This document shows positions 1 to 6,056 of a DNA stretch of 6,611 bases, piece by piece. Numbering within the stretch: position 1 is the stretch's first letter; each line of letters starts with the position of its first letter. Position numbers and translations under genes: made by a program. Under the pieces are notes generated by a model that saw only the letters and a list, made by a program, of their open reading frames with translations, was not told the origin of the DNA and searched no databases. The stretch is from Actinomycetota bacterium (lineage in GTDB: Bacteria; Actinomycetota; Coriobacteriia; Coriobacteriales; RUG844): assembly GCA_013335845.1 (NCBI GenBank), contig JAAXUU010000078.1:1-6611 (forward strand). The letters run 5' to 3'.

Positions 1-177
1 CTCATTGTTAAGATCCTCAGCCACTTCAGGGTTTAGAGCATTAGCAATAACGGTGGCTTTTTGCTCCTCGAGCATCTGCCGCGCCCGACCAAACTGAGTA
101 TCATCCACAACCAGCATCAACGCTGATGATCCAGGAGTAAGGGATTCTGCCAGCGCTTTGAGGTCCTTGTTATCGAA
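1..177 (-). other. DUF1269-like C-terminal fragment joined to the flavoprotein
   Basis: Codons 201-259 of the minus-strand frame no longer look like a flavoprotein. They show the pattern of the DUF1269 C-terminus: an Asp-rich turn (DNKDLKALA), the TPGSSAL motif followed by a beta strand, and a later Thr/Val-rich strand leading to an acidic helix (NPEVAEDLNNE). In ordinary DUF1269 proteins this part follows a glycine-rich double membrane hairpin, which is absent here. The join is in frame, near positions 165-180. Recognition is by eye from family memory, not by alignment. Confidence 0.6.
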
Positions 178-777
178 GTGGTCGATATACCAGTCAACGG
201 CTTCTCCATTGAAATCAAGCCAGTGACGATAGAGCTCCATGCTTCCTTGGAACGCGCAATCGATCATCGCGTCGCTGATCCACAGGTCCTTATCGTAGGT
301 CATTCCCCAGTGCTTGTGCAGTTTGGAGTCGGTTCCTCCGATCGTGGGGGAGTTGTAGTTACCCTTGGTCTGCTTCTCGACGGCGACGGTTTTGAGGCCG
401 TTCTCAGCGCATGAAAGTGCCGCGGCGTAACCGGCAGGACCGAGTCCGCAGACTACGACATCGACATCGTGAGTCGCGATGATCTCGCTCTCGGCGATGG
501 GCTCCGCAATGAAGGCGATCTCTCCGTCACCGGCAGCCATGATTTCAAACTCTTCGATTACAGGCCAGACCGCTTTGGATGGATCGGTGGTCTGCATGGA
601 TCCGGATACTTCAGCCGCAGCTGTTTCGGTCGCCGCCGTCGAGCTCGCGGGCTCTTTGGTCGCGCACCCGGCCAGGCCCATCGTTGCGGCCGCGCCGGCC
701 ACGATCATGGAGCCGCCTAGGAAGGCACGACGGGACAGACCATCCTGCTTCTTCTCGCTTACATTCTCTTCTTTCAT
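1..777 (-). CDS. Exported FAD-dependent reductase, N-terminal part, running in frame into a DUF1269-like tail (partial)
   Basis: The frame starts at ATG 777 and is open to the window edge (259 codons seen). AAAGGGG lies a few bases upstream (782-788). The N-terminus has a Tat motif (SRRAFLGG, residues 15-22), a hydrophobic stretch and a lipobox LAGC with Cys38. A low-complexity Ala/Thr/Glu linker follows. Around residues 105-135 is a Rossmann dinucleotide-binding fold: DVDVVVCGLGPAGYAAAL with GxGxxG at 111-116, and Glu134 at the end of strand 2 as expected for FAD. This matches the exported fumarate-reductase-like flavoproteins (about 500-600 aa) that are abundant in Eggerthellaceae and reduce organic electron acceptors; the acceptor here cannot be told. 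The flavoprotein match ends near residue 200. From about residue 202 the text (ESLTPGSSALMLVVDD) fits the C-terminus of DUF1269 proteins instead, so the active site is missing. The gene is divergent from the luxR-type gene at 934, which probably regulates it. Confidence 0.8.
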   Translation of the reverse strand, partial: MKEENVSEKKQDGLSRRAFLGGSMIVAGAAATMGLAGCATKEPASSTAATETAAAEVSGSMQTTDPSKAVWPVIEEFEIMAAGDGEIAFIAEPIAESEIIATHDVDVVVCGLGPAGYAAALSCAENGLKTVAVEKQTKGNYNSPTIGGTDSKLHKHWGMTYDKDLWISDAMIDCAFQGSMELYRHWLDFNGEAVDWYIDHFDNKDLKALAESLTPGSSALMLVVDDTQFGRARQMLEEQKATVIANALNPEVAEDLNNE

Positions 778-871
778 GATTCCCCTTTCGTAAAGATTCG
801 ACCCGGGAATGACTTTCGTGTTTTGGCATCCCCGCATGTCGTAAAGAATGTTCCGGTGGGAGGTGAAAAAC

Positions 872-890
872 ATCTACCTTTTCGGTAGAT
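872..890. promoter_or_regulatory. Perfect inverted repeat, candidate operator of the divergent regulator
   Basis: The arms ATCTACC (872-878) and GGTAGAT (884-890) are exact inverted complements separated by TTTTC. The site lies in the 156-bp region between the divergent flavoprotein and luxR-type genes. Its centre is about 51 bp upstream of the transcription start predicted from the TATAAT box at 920-925, where a dimeric activator would sit. LuxR-family HTH domains usually bind short dyads of this kind. Binding by the protein encoded at 934 is inferred. Confidence 0.5.
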
Positions 891-919
891 TTGCCATATT
901 TCAAACGTAATGTGGGGAT

Positions 920-925
920 TATAAT
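920..925 (+). promoter_or_regulatory. Consensus -10 box of the luxR-type gene
   Basis: TATAAT is a perfect -10 hexamer only 8 bp before the ATG at 934. No good -35 lies 16-18 bp upstream: TTGCCA at 891-896 is 23 bp away. A strong -10 without a -35, with a dyad just upstream, suggests activator-dependent transcription. Initiation would fall near 931-932, giving an almost leaderless mRNA. The GAGG at 926-929 could otherwise serve as a weak ribosome site if transcription begins further upstream. Confidence 0.45.
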
Positions 926-933
926 GAGGCACT

Positions 934-2493
934 ATGAAAAAAGGACCCGATTATATCCTGCGTTCCACAACACTGACGGTGTTGGGCTCGTCGCTGCTTT
1001 GGGCGTGGGGTTATCTATGCTATTTGAGCCCCGCGATGTTCCCCTTAGCATCGATTCAAACCAGCATAGGTATCGAGAATGCCTTCTTCGTCTCACAGAT
1101 GGTCGCTGCGATCTTCGCATCCTTCGTCTTCGTAATCGCCTCACGTAAACAGGTGGTGTTCCGCTCCTCTTATTTCCTTTGGGCGGCCATCGCTGTTTCG
1201 GTTTCAGGTGTACTCATCGAAGCGGCACTTTACGGGCTCTTGCCGGCTATATATCTCTATCTTGCGGCCGTACTCGATGGCATTGGTATACCTCTCATGG
1301 GGGTGGCTTGGGGTACCCGTTACTGTCTCGGCACGCCGAAGCGTACGAAGACGGCGCCGCTGGTCCTTCTCTCGTTTTTGGTCGCCTACCTTCTGTACCT
1401 CATCGTGTTGATGCTTCCCACAGGCGTGGGTGCGGCTATCATCTGCCTTATCCCCGTGGCTTCATGGTTCATCTGGTATCTGGATGCGCGCATCCGCCAC
1501 GCGTTGACGAGCAATGTGTTGCCTGCGGTTCAGCCTTTGGAAGAAGGCGGCTTCCCCGGTGAGGTAACCGCGGGCGATCGCGATTACTCCATCCTTCCCT
1601 GGCGGGCGATCAGCATCATCACGTTCGCGGGGTTCATAGCTAATTTCGTGAGCTCGTACATCATGGGATGGGGCTACCAGACAGCCCCCATCGTATCGGG
1701 CGGGGTTTTCACGGTGGCTATCATCACGCTCATGGCCTATGCGATTAGCCTTCTAGAGCAAGGCAGGGTCTCGGTGGGAGGGGTCTATCGATTCACCTTG
1801 CCCTTCACCGTGCTCGGGCTTCTGATCATCCTCGTGTTCGGACAACAACAGATCCTCATAGGCGGCTCCCTTATAAACGGATGCGGGATGTTCATGCAGA
1901 TCCTCATCATCATCAAAGTCGCCGAGAATACCAAAGAGACCGGCGTCTCGCCCTTGCTTTCATTCAGTGTAGGGCAAGGTATCGTCGCGTTCGTCGTTTT
2001 CGTCGGCAACGTCCTCGGGAAGATCCTGTTCTCGACGATTGGCTTCGATAGCGGGATGCTCGACTTCCTAAGCGCAGCGGGAATCCTTGTGCTTTTTTTC
2101 ATGACACTGTATATGATGAATTCCTCTTCGGGGGATGAGGAAGCGAAGGCGAGCTCGGAGCAACGGGACGTCGTCCTTGCGGACGCAGACCGGGGCTCCG
2201 CGAAGCCACTCGACGAACGTATCGGAGGAAGGGTGGAGGAGGGCCAAGATGATAGCGCGAGCATCACCGAGGCTGCTCTCGCGCGGCTGGTGAAAGCGAA
2301 GGGGCTCACGGTGCGTGAAGCCGAAGTTCTTGCGTGGCTGGCGAAGGGGCGAAGCCTACCCTACATCGCGGAGCAGCTCTACGTGACCACCGGTACGGTG
2401 AAGACCCACACGATGCATATCTATCGCAAGCTCGACCTTAACAACAAGCAGGACCTACTCGATCTGGTCGAGCGGGAACGGAACTCGATATAG
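934..2493 (+). CDS. Membrane-anchored LuxR-family transcriptional regulator
   Basis: This 519-aa protein has two parts. Residues 1 to about 398 are very hydrophobic and form roughly twelve membrane helices separated by short loops; the charged segment around residues 190-220 divides the two halves as in MFS-like bundles. A hydrophilic linker (about 399-457, rich in Glu, Asp, Ser and Ala) leads to a C-terminal LuxR/GerE helix-turn-helix at about 458-513: LTVREAEVLAWLAKGRS, then the recognition helix with TTGTVKTH, and the YRKLDL motif with KQDLL. The likely role is a one-component sensor that detects a small molecule at the membrane and controls the divergent flavoprotein gene. This pairing recurs in Eggerthellaceae. 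The ligand is unknown. The ATG at 934 is chosen because the membrane segment starts directly after it; the only Shine-Dalgarno is a weak GAGG 4 nt upstream. The stop codon lies inside the first unit of a tandem repeat. Confidence 0.9.
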   Translation: MKKGPDYILRSTTLTVLGSSLLWAWGYLCYLSPAMFPLASIQTSIGIENAFFVSQMVAAIFASFVFVIASRKQVVFRSSYFLWAAIAVSVSGVLIEAALYGLLPAIYLYLAAVLDGIGIPLMGVAWGTRYCLGTPKRTKTAPLVLLSFLVAYLLYLIVLMLPTGVGAAIICLIPVASWFIWYLDARIRHALTSNVLPAVQPLEEGGFPGEVTAGDRDYSILPWRAISIITFAGFIANFVSSYIMGWGYQTAPIVSGGVFTVAIITLMAYAISLLEQGRVSVGGVYRFTLPFTVLGLLIILVFGQQQILIGGSLINGCGMFMQILIIIKVAENTKETGVSPLLSFSVGQGIVAFVVFVGNVLGKILFSTIGFDSGMLDFLSAAGILVLFFMTLYMMNSSSGDEEAKASSEQRDVVLADADRGSAKPLDERIGGRVEEGQDDSASITEAALARLVKAKGLTVREAEVLAWLAKGRSLPYIAEQLYVTTGTVKTHTMHIYRKLDLNNKQDLLDLVERERNSI

Positions 2494-2564
2494 ACAGTAA
2501 GCCGATATAGACAGTAAGCCGATATAGACACGTAAAACGATATTGACTCGGAATCGATTTGGAC
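2486..2564. repeat. 17-bp tandem repeat array across the luxR-type stop codon
   Basis: The unit CGATATAGACAGTAAGC occurs exactly at 2486-2502 and 2503-2519. A changed copy follows at 2520-2537 (CGATATAGACACGTAAAA), then 2538-2554 (CGATATTGACTCGGAAT) and a partial copy from 2555 (CGATTTGGAC). The copies decay steadily away from the gene. The TAG stop (2491-2493) is inside unit 1, so the array probably grew by slippage from the end of the coding region. A 10-bp tandem pair, GTATCGAGAC, lies just beyond at 2594-2613. Confidence 0.8.
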
Positions 2565-2596
2565 AGGGAGGTCTTATCGGCTTCCCTGTCCTTGTA
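2561..2596 (+). terminator. Terminator hairpin after the luxR-type gene
   Basis: GGACAGGGA (2561-2569) pairs perfectly with TCCCTGTCC (2583-2591). One G-U and one G-C pair can extend the stem inward around a loop of about 9 nt. Only a short TTGT follows, so the U-tract is weak. The stem lies between two converging genes and probably serves mainly the luxR-type transcript from the left. Confidence 0.6.
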
Positions 2597-2642
2597 TCGA
2601 GACGTATCGAGACTATGTACCTGAGCTAAGCACTTGACTTAC

Positions 2643-3179
2643 TTATCGGGCTAAACCGGAATTCTTGATGCTGTCATATACCAATTTCGTGACTATCGTC
2701 GAAAGAGGCCAGGCGACTGCGATGGTTATCAAAGTTTCGACGATAGCGACACTGACGGGCAGTTGGAATATAGTGACCAATCCCACTCCGGCGATGGCGT
2801 TACCCAGCACATTGCAGAAGAACATGGCAAGGATGTGGTGCGACCATTTTTCCATAGAGTATCGAGCGGCAACGAATGATACGGCAAGTGAACCGACGGC
2901 ATTCGCGAAGATGAACGCAACCCAGAGGGGACTGTAAAAAACCGAAGTGAATGCTTCGACTTCCGCCGCGATGAGTCCGGCGGGCTGCTTGTAGAGAAGG
3001 ACGATGAGAGCCGTAAAAGACGCCCAGACCGTGCCATTGATCAAATACATTCCCGCTTTTCCGGTTGGGAGGAGATTGTCGATAAAACCTGATGCTTGGC
3101 TTGCAATCAAGAAAACTATACCCAAGATAATGGATCCCACAAGCGCTTTCGTGTCGGTTCTGAAAAACTTTTTGTTCAT
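2643..3179 (-). CDS. ECF transporter S component (YkoE-like), predicted corrinoid-specific
   Basis: This 178-aa hydrophobic protein has about six membrane helices (roughly residues 12-33, 42-63, 65-82, 85-105, 114-138 and 142-166), the size and topology of ECF substrate-binding S subunits. The loop and helix KQPAGLIAAEVEAFTSV and the following FANAVGSLA resemble the YkoE family, known as the S component of an ATP-driven thiamine-precursor importer. The substrate is instead best read from regulation: the operon is headed by a cobalamin riboswitch, so cobalamin, another cobamide or a precursor is the likely cargo. It is the last gene of the operon, 45 nt after ecfT. The ATG at 3179 is preceded by GAGGAG (3186-3191) with 6-nt spacing. 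Function as an S component is well supported by the neighbours; substrate assignment is inference. A CbrT-type cobalamin S component is an alternative family label. Confidence 0.85.
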   Translation of the reverse strand: MNKKFFRTDTKALVGSIILGIVFLIASQASGFIDNLLPTGKAGMYLINGTVWASFTALIVLLYKQPAGLIAAEVEAFTSVFYSPLWVAFIFANAVGSLAVSFVAARYSMEKWSHHILAMFFCNVLGNAIAGVGLVTIFQLPVSVAIVETLITIAVAWPLSTIVTKLVYDSIKNSGLAR

Positions 3180-3224
3180 GTGACTCTCCTCGGTTCAATT
3201 GTCGTTACCTAAAGTTGCCGTTAT

Positions 3225-3947
3225 CTATATGAAATTAGCTGCGATGAATACCGAGAACAGAAGAAGCATGCCGATCTTCTCCCGGTTCTTCAAACACAGT
3301 TGTTTCTCGAATGTGCGTTGATTGCTCCTGCCATAACCTTTCAGTTCCATCGAAAGGGCGATATCCGAAGTGCGTCGAACCGCGCGGAACAACAACGGCA
3401 TAAGAGCCAAGGGGAGACTCTTGATCTTGTCCTTTATTCCATCGGTGGGAATTCCCCGTATAGATTGACTTTCCGAGATTGCACGGTATTCCCTTTGCAT
3501 CAAAGGCAGGAATCGTTTGGCGACGATGGTCAACATGGCATACCGATAAGGAATGCGCCAGGAAACGAGCATCAGGGCAACGTCCATGGCGGGGGTCCGG
3601 GTCATGAACTGAACGGCGGCGAAGGTCACTGCGGCTGTACGGGAGATTCCTAAAGCGGCAGCGGGCGTCGCACCCGAGTAAACCGAAATCACGCCCCACT
3701 GCCAAAGGGGCACGCCTTCCCTGCAGAAAAGAAGCTGTATGATAAGAATCTGTGATGCTACGACAAGGATCACCGGAAGAAGTATCCTGTAACTCTTCAG
3801 GTCGCGCGAAAAAAAGCAGTCCGTTGCGATAACGAGAATCAGTATGCCGACCTCCACCATTACGACATTCGAAAGCAAAGCTGAGAGTATGAGACACAGG
3901 CACCACGCCAGTTTCGTTCTCGGATCCAATTCTTCAACCCAGGTCAT
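3225..3947 (-). CDS. ecfT: ECF transporter transmembrane (T) component, EcfT/CbiQ family
   Basis: This is the 240-aa integral membrane scaffold that couples the ATPase pair to the S subunit. The N-terminus carries DPRTK (residues 8-12), the family's usual opening. Hydrophobic helices occupy about 12-42, 54-74, 93-115 and 222-240. The long cytoplasmic coupling helices follow the segment RYAMLTIVAKRFLPLM. The two family coupling signatures (X-R-G) are SQSIRG (R164) and MELKGYG (K203), the second with Lys where Arg is usual. The start at ATG 3947 is chosen over an upstream TTG at 3980 because GGGAGG lies 9 nt upstream (3957-3962) and the protein then begins right before the DPRTK motif. It overlaps the end of the ATPase gene by 14 bases (ATG 3947 to TGA 3934), which implies translational coupling. 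Confidence 0.9.
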   Translation of the reverse strand: MTWVEELDPRTKLAWCLCLILSALLSNVVMVEVGILILVIATDCFFSRDLKSYRILLPVILVVASQILIIQLLFCREGVPLWQWGVISVYSGATPAAALGISRTAAVTFAAVQFMTRTPAMDVALMLVSWRIPYRYAMLTIVAKRFLPLMQREYRAISESQSIRGIPTDGIKDKIKSLPLALMPLLFRAVRRTSDIALSMELKGYGRSNQRTFEKQLCLKNREKIGMLLLFSVFIAANFI

Positions 3948-5436
3948 TGGCGAGTTCCTCCCTTTGGAAATCAAGCCCAATACGTTTCAGCGCCGAACCG
4001 TGGGAGAAGGTTTCTTCGGTTGGGATATCCACGGCCACGCGGTGCTCATGCATCGCGACGATGCGAGTCGTATAGCTCCTTGCCAGAGGCAGGTCGTGAG
4101 TGACGAGGACCACCGTTTTCCCTTTTCGATGGAAATCGGCAAGCAAGTCCATGATCAAAATGCTTTGATTCTCATCGAGGCCGGAGGTGGGTTCATCGGC
4201 GATGATGATGTCGGGGTCGCCGACTAAGATGGAGGCGACTGCCAGTTTCTGGCGCTGGCTACGGCTGAGCCGCTGAGGATGCACGTCGGCGTACGAAGCC
4301 AGACCGACTTCGGTCAATATTCCTTGAACCTTCTCCCGGATATCCTCTGCGGGCAATTTCCGCATCTTCAAGGTGAAGGCGACTTCATCCTTCACGGTAG
4401 TGGCGAAGATCTGGAGGTCGGGGTTTTGGAATAGAAAGCCTATTCTGCTGCGTAAGGCCGACAGGTTCTTCTTGATCAGAGGTGTATTGAATACTTCGAT
4501 CGAACCACTTTCAGGTTTGAGCAAACCTTCCATCAGTTTTATCAAGGTGGTCTTACCTGAGCCGTTGATACCTACTATTCCGGCAAAATCACCCTCATTG
4601 ATAGATATATCGATATTCTCGCATCCGACAAAACCATCATCGTAGGTGAAGGAAACATCCCGTAGTTCGATGTTAGTGGACCCTGCAGGCTTTTTTGCCG
4701 GCGATAGTCTTGGGGTTGATTTCGCGCATAAGCGTTTCCGGTACTCATCCGGACTGCATTCCTCGATGATTTCTCCGCCACCCATGATCAGTATCCGGTT
4801 CGAGTATGCGAGGATATCTGTTGCGCGGTCCATCACCATGACCACGGTAACGCCCTTTTCTTTGTTCAGATACTTCAGACGCGCAAAGAGTTCCTGCTTG
4901 CCCTTTTCGTCGAGCTCAGCAGTGGGTTGATCCAGGATGAGAAGGGGAGTCTCCATCGCAAGCACGCCGGCCAGCACCGCTCTTTGCGCTTGTCCGCCGG
5001 ACAACCCATCCGTGCTCCTACCTTCGAAACCATCCAAGCCGACGAATCTCAAAGATGCACTCGTCCTCTTTTTGATTTCATTCAAAGAGAGGTTCATATT
5101 GGCGACACCGAAGGCCACTTCGTCCGCGACGGTGATATTGACGATTTGGTTTTGCGGTTCCTGCATCATATAGCCGACGTGGTCGCACATCCTCGTTAGG
5201 GGGATGTCCGCTACGTCGTGCCCCATAACCCGAACGGTGCCTTGAAGTTCTCCGTTGAAGAATTCAACTGCCGCACCGGTGATACTATGAAGCAGCATCG
5301 ATTTCCCAGAAGCGGCATCCCCTGTGATGGCGATGAAATCCCCCCGAGCGACGGTCAAGTCGATGTTCTTTAGCACATCCGCTGTTTCGGGTGGGAATGT
5401 GAGCGATTCTATGTTCAGTCGTACGGAATCATTCAT
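3934..5436 (-). CDS. ECF transporter fused double ATPase (EcfA-EcfA', YkoD-like)
   Basis: Two ABC ATPase domains in one 500-aa chain supply both nucleotide-binding subunits of the ECF complex. Half 1: Walker A GDAASGKS (39-46), Q-loop Q92, signature LSGGQ (145-149), Walker B LLILDQ (165-170), D-loop AELD, and Asp203 where the switch His is expected. Half 2: Walker A GINGSGKT (289-296), Q-loop Q337, signature LSRSQ (390-394), Walker B with D414 E415, D-loop SGLD and His447. In a head-to-tail sandwich the three defects (E-to-Q, H-to-D, LSRSQ) share one composite site, and the other site is intact. The protein should bind ATP at both sites but hydrolyse mainly at one. A linker at about 235-253 joins the halves. 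It is the first gene after the riboswitch and terminator; ATG 5436 has GGAGG at 5445-5449 with 8-nt spacing. Fused ATPases are typical of YkoD-type ECF systems. Confidence 0.92.
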   Translation of the reverse strand: MNDSVRLNIESLTFPPETADVLKNIDLTVARGDFIAITGDAASGKSMLLHSITGAAVEFFNGELQGTVRVMGHDVADIPLTRMCDHVGYMMQEPQNQIVNITVADEVAFGVANMNLSLNEIKKRTSASLRFVGLDGFEGRSTDGLSGGQAQRAVLAGVLAMETPLLILDQPTAELDEKGKQELFARLKYLNKEKGVTVVMVMDRATDILAYSNRILIMGGGEIIEECSPDEYRKRLCAKSTPRLSPAKKPAGSTNIELRDVSFTYDDGFVGCENIDISINEGDFAGIVGINGSGKTTLIKLMEGLLKPESGSIEVFNTPLIKKNLSALRSRIGFLFQNPDLQIFATTVKDEVAFTLKMRKLPAEDIREKVQGILTEVGLASYADVHPQRLSRSQRQKLAVASILVGDPDIIIADEPTSGLDENQSILIMDLLADFHRKGKTVVLVTHDLPLARSYTTRIVAMHEHRVAVDIPTEETFSHGSALKRIGLDFQREELANDLG

Positions 5437-5468
5437 AGGGCCGACCTCCGATCCATATAGCTCGCAAT

Positions 5469-5513
5469 AAAAAAAGTCCCAGCTTCGAGGGGTTACCTCG
5501 AAACTGGAACTTT
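5469..5513 (-). terminator. Intrinsic terminator, expression platform of the cobalamin riboswitch
   Basis: On the minus strand an 18-bp stem (5496-5513 pairing with 5473-5490, all pairs Watson-Crick except two G-U) closes a 5-nt loop and runs into a tract of seven T (5475-5469). It lies 23 nt downstream of the riboswitch and 32 nt upstream of the ATPase start, so it is an attenuator rather than the end of a gene. Premature termination when cobalamin is bound is the expected mode. Confidence 0.92.
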
Positions 5514-5535
5514 GCCATCATTCCGTAAACAGTAT

Positions 5536-5696
5536 CTTTTATCGGCAGGTCTTCTGACTTATAGCCTTAACCGATTTCTGCGCCTTCCCGATTTCTCAGT
5601 GGCATTTTGCAGTCATCACAGCTATTTACAGCGGTGGGTCCGTCCAGGATTCGCACCTGATTCCCTATTCTTCTCTAAAAGAGACACCCATAAAAG
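5536..5696 (-). promoter_or_regulatory. Cobalamin (adenosylcobalamin-type) riboswitch
   Basis: Read on the minus strand, the region contains the conserved blocks of the cobalamin riboswitch in order: GGGAATCAGGTGCGAATCC, then GGACCCACCGCTGTAA, GCCACTG, CGGGAAGG, and the 3' B12 box AGTCAGAAGACCTGCC (5544-5559). The outer P1 helix is visible as CTTTTAT (5696-5690) pairing with ATAAAAG (5542-5536), which fixes the limits. It sits between a good promoter and an intrinsic terminator upstream of the ECF operon. It should repress the transporter when cellular cobalamin is high. Confidence 0.95.
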
Positions 5697-5714
5697 GTTA
5701 TGAAATTCGTGTTT

Positions 5715-5742
5715 ATTCTAGCGGGAAATCCGTGAGAGTCAA
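5715..5742 (-). promoter_or_regulatory. Promoter of the riboswitch-ECF operon
   Basis: On the minus strand, TTGACT (5742-5737) and TAGAAT (5720-5715) are separated by 16 bp and closely match sigma-70 consensus. Transcription would start near 5708, about 12 nt before the riboswitch P1 helix, which fits a riboswitch-led transcript exactly. Confidence 0.8.
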
Positions 5743-5751
5743 GGAGGGGAT

Positions 5752-5880
5752 ATGAGTTATCACCGGGCGGAGAAAGCAGATTCGGCGGGGTGGTTATCGG
5801 ATGGTTGTCGTAAGGACAGTACATCGAAAATACGAAAAACGAAGCGGTTTATCCAAAATTCTGGGCAACTGAGCTGCTAG
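5752..5880 (+). CDS. Possible small ORF, 42 aa, unknown
   Basis: ATG 5752 is preceded by AGGAGGGG (5742-5749), a near-perfect ribosome site with about 4-nt spacing, and runs 42 codons to TAG 5878-5880. The peptide is hydrophilic and basic (it begins MSYHRAEKADS and has KIRKTKR near the end), with no signal peptide, membrane segment or recognisable domain. Its Shine-Dalgarno overlaps the -35 box of the opposite-strand promoter, and no clear plus-strand promoter precedes it. It could be chance. The rest of the 5743-6056 stretch holds no other supportable gene. Confidence 0.22.
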   Translation: MSYHRAEKADSAGWLSDGCRKDSTSKIRKTKRFIQNSGQLSC

Positions 5881-5953
5881 AAGAATAGTTCGCGTCATTT
5901 TTCTATCTTTCCAGCCGGCAGGACAGTGCATAAATCATCCTCCGGAATGGTTT

Positions 5954-5990
5954 TTGATTAGAATCCAGAGTAGAATCAATATATGCTATT
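5954..5990 (+). promoter_or_regulatory. Probable promoter region of the solute-binding protein gene
   Basis: TTGATT at 5954-5959 could be a -35 box, with AATATA (5978-5983, 18-bp spacing) as the -10. TATGCT at 5982-5987 is another -10 candidate. A direct repeat TAGAATC at 5959-5965 and 5971-5977 overlaps the spacer, with a 12-bp period that puts both copies on roughly the same DNA face, so it may be a regulator site. The match is weak and the exact boxes are uncertain. Confidence 0.35.
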
Positions 5991-6022
5991 CGAGAGGGCC
6001 CAAATTATCGAAGTTCCTCTCG
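5991..6022 (+). promoter_or_regulatory. Stem-loop in the leader of the solute-binding protein gene
   Basis: CGAGAGG (5991-5997) pairs exactly with CCTCTCG (6016-6022) across an 18-nt loop, with possible G-U pairs at both ends of the stem. It begins just after the predicted promoter and ends 22 nt before the GAGGAG ribosome site (6044-6049). It resembles no riboswitch I recognise and has no U-tract. It may stabilise the mRNA 5' end or bind a regulator. Confidence 0.4.
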
Positions 6023-6056
6023 GAAGCGACCGAAAAACGTATAGAGGAGATGGTGA

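Noticed and set aside
1785..2309. 174-codon open frame on the minus strand inside the luxR-type gene
   Set aside because: It lies wholly antisense to a clear 519-aa gene, has no domain or ribosome site, and its Ser/Arg/Pro-rich composition is typical of a shadow frame.
2486..2564. Tandem repeats as a possible CRISPR array
   Set aside because: The units are 17 bp, directly adjacent with no spacers, and degrade along the array; there are no cas genes. It is a simple tandem duplication.
3235..3906. 223-codon open frame on the minus strand overlapping ecfT
   Set aside because: It is a frame-shifted reading of the ecfT coding DNA, rich in Arg, His and Cys, with no membrane segments or motifs; ecfT has all its family signatures.
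3225..3980. Longer ecfT starting at TTG 3980
   Set aside because: The extra 11 residues precede the usual family start, TTG is a rare start, and no Shine-Dalgarno precedes it, whereas ATG 3947 has GGGAGG.
5512..5703. 63-codon plus-strand open frame
   Set aside because: It runs antisense through the cobalamin riboswitch, whose conserved boxes and P1 helix fully explain the sequence.
5794..5931. 45-codon minus-strand ORF starting at ATG 5931 with GGAGG upstream
   Set aside because: It has a fair ribosome site but no promoter, no recognisable features, and is antisense to the other small ORF. Neither is compelling and this one lacks even a strong Shine-Dalgarno context.
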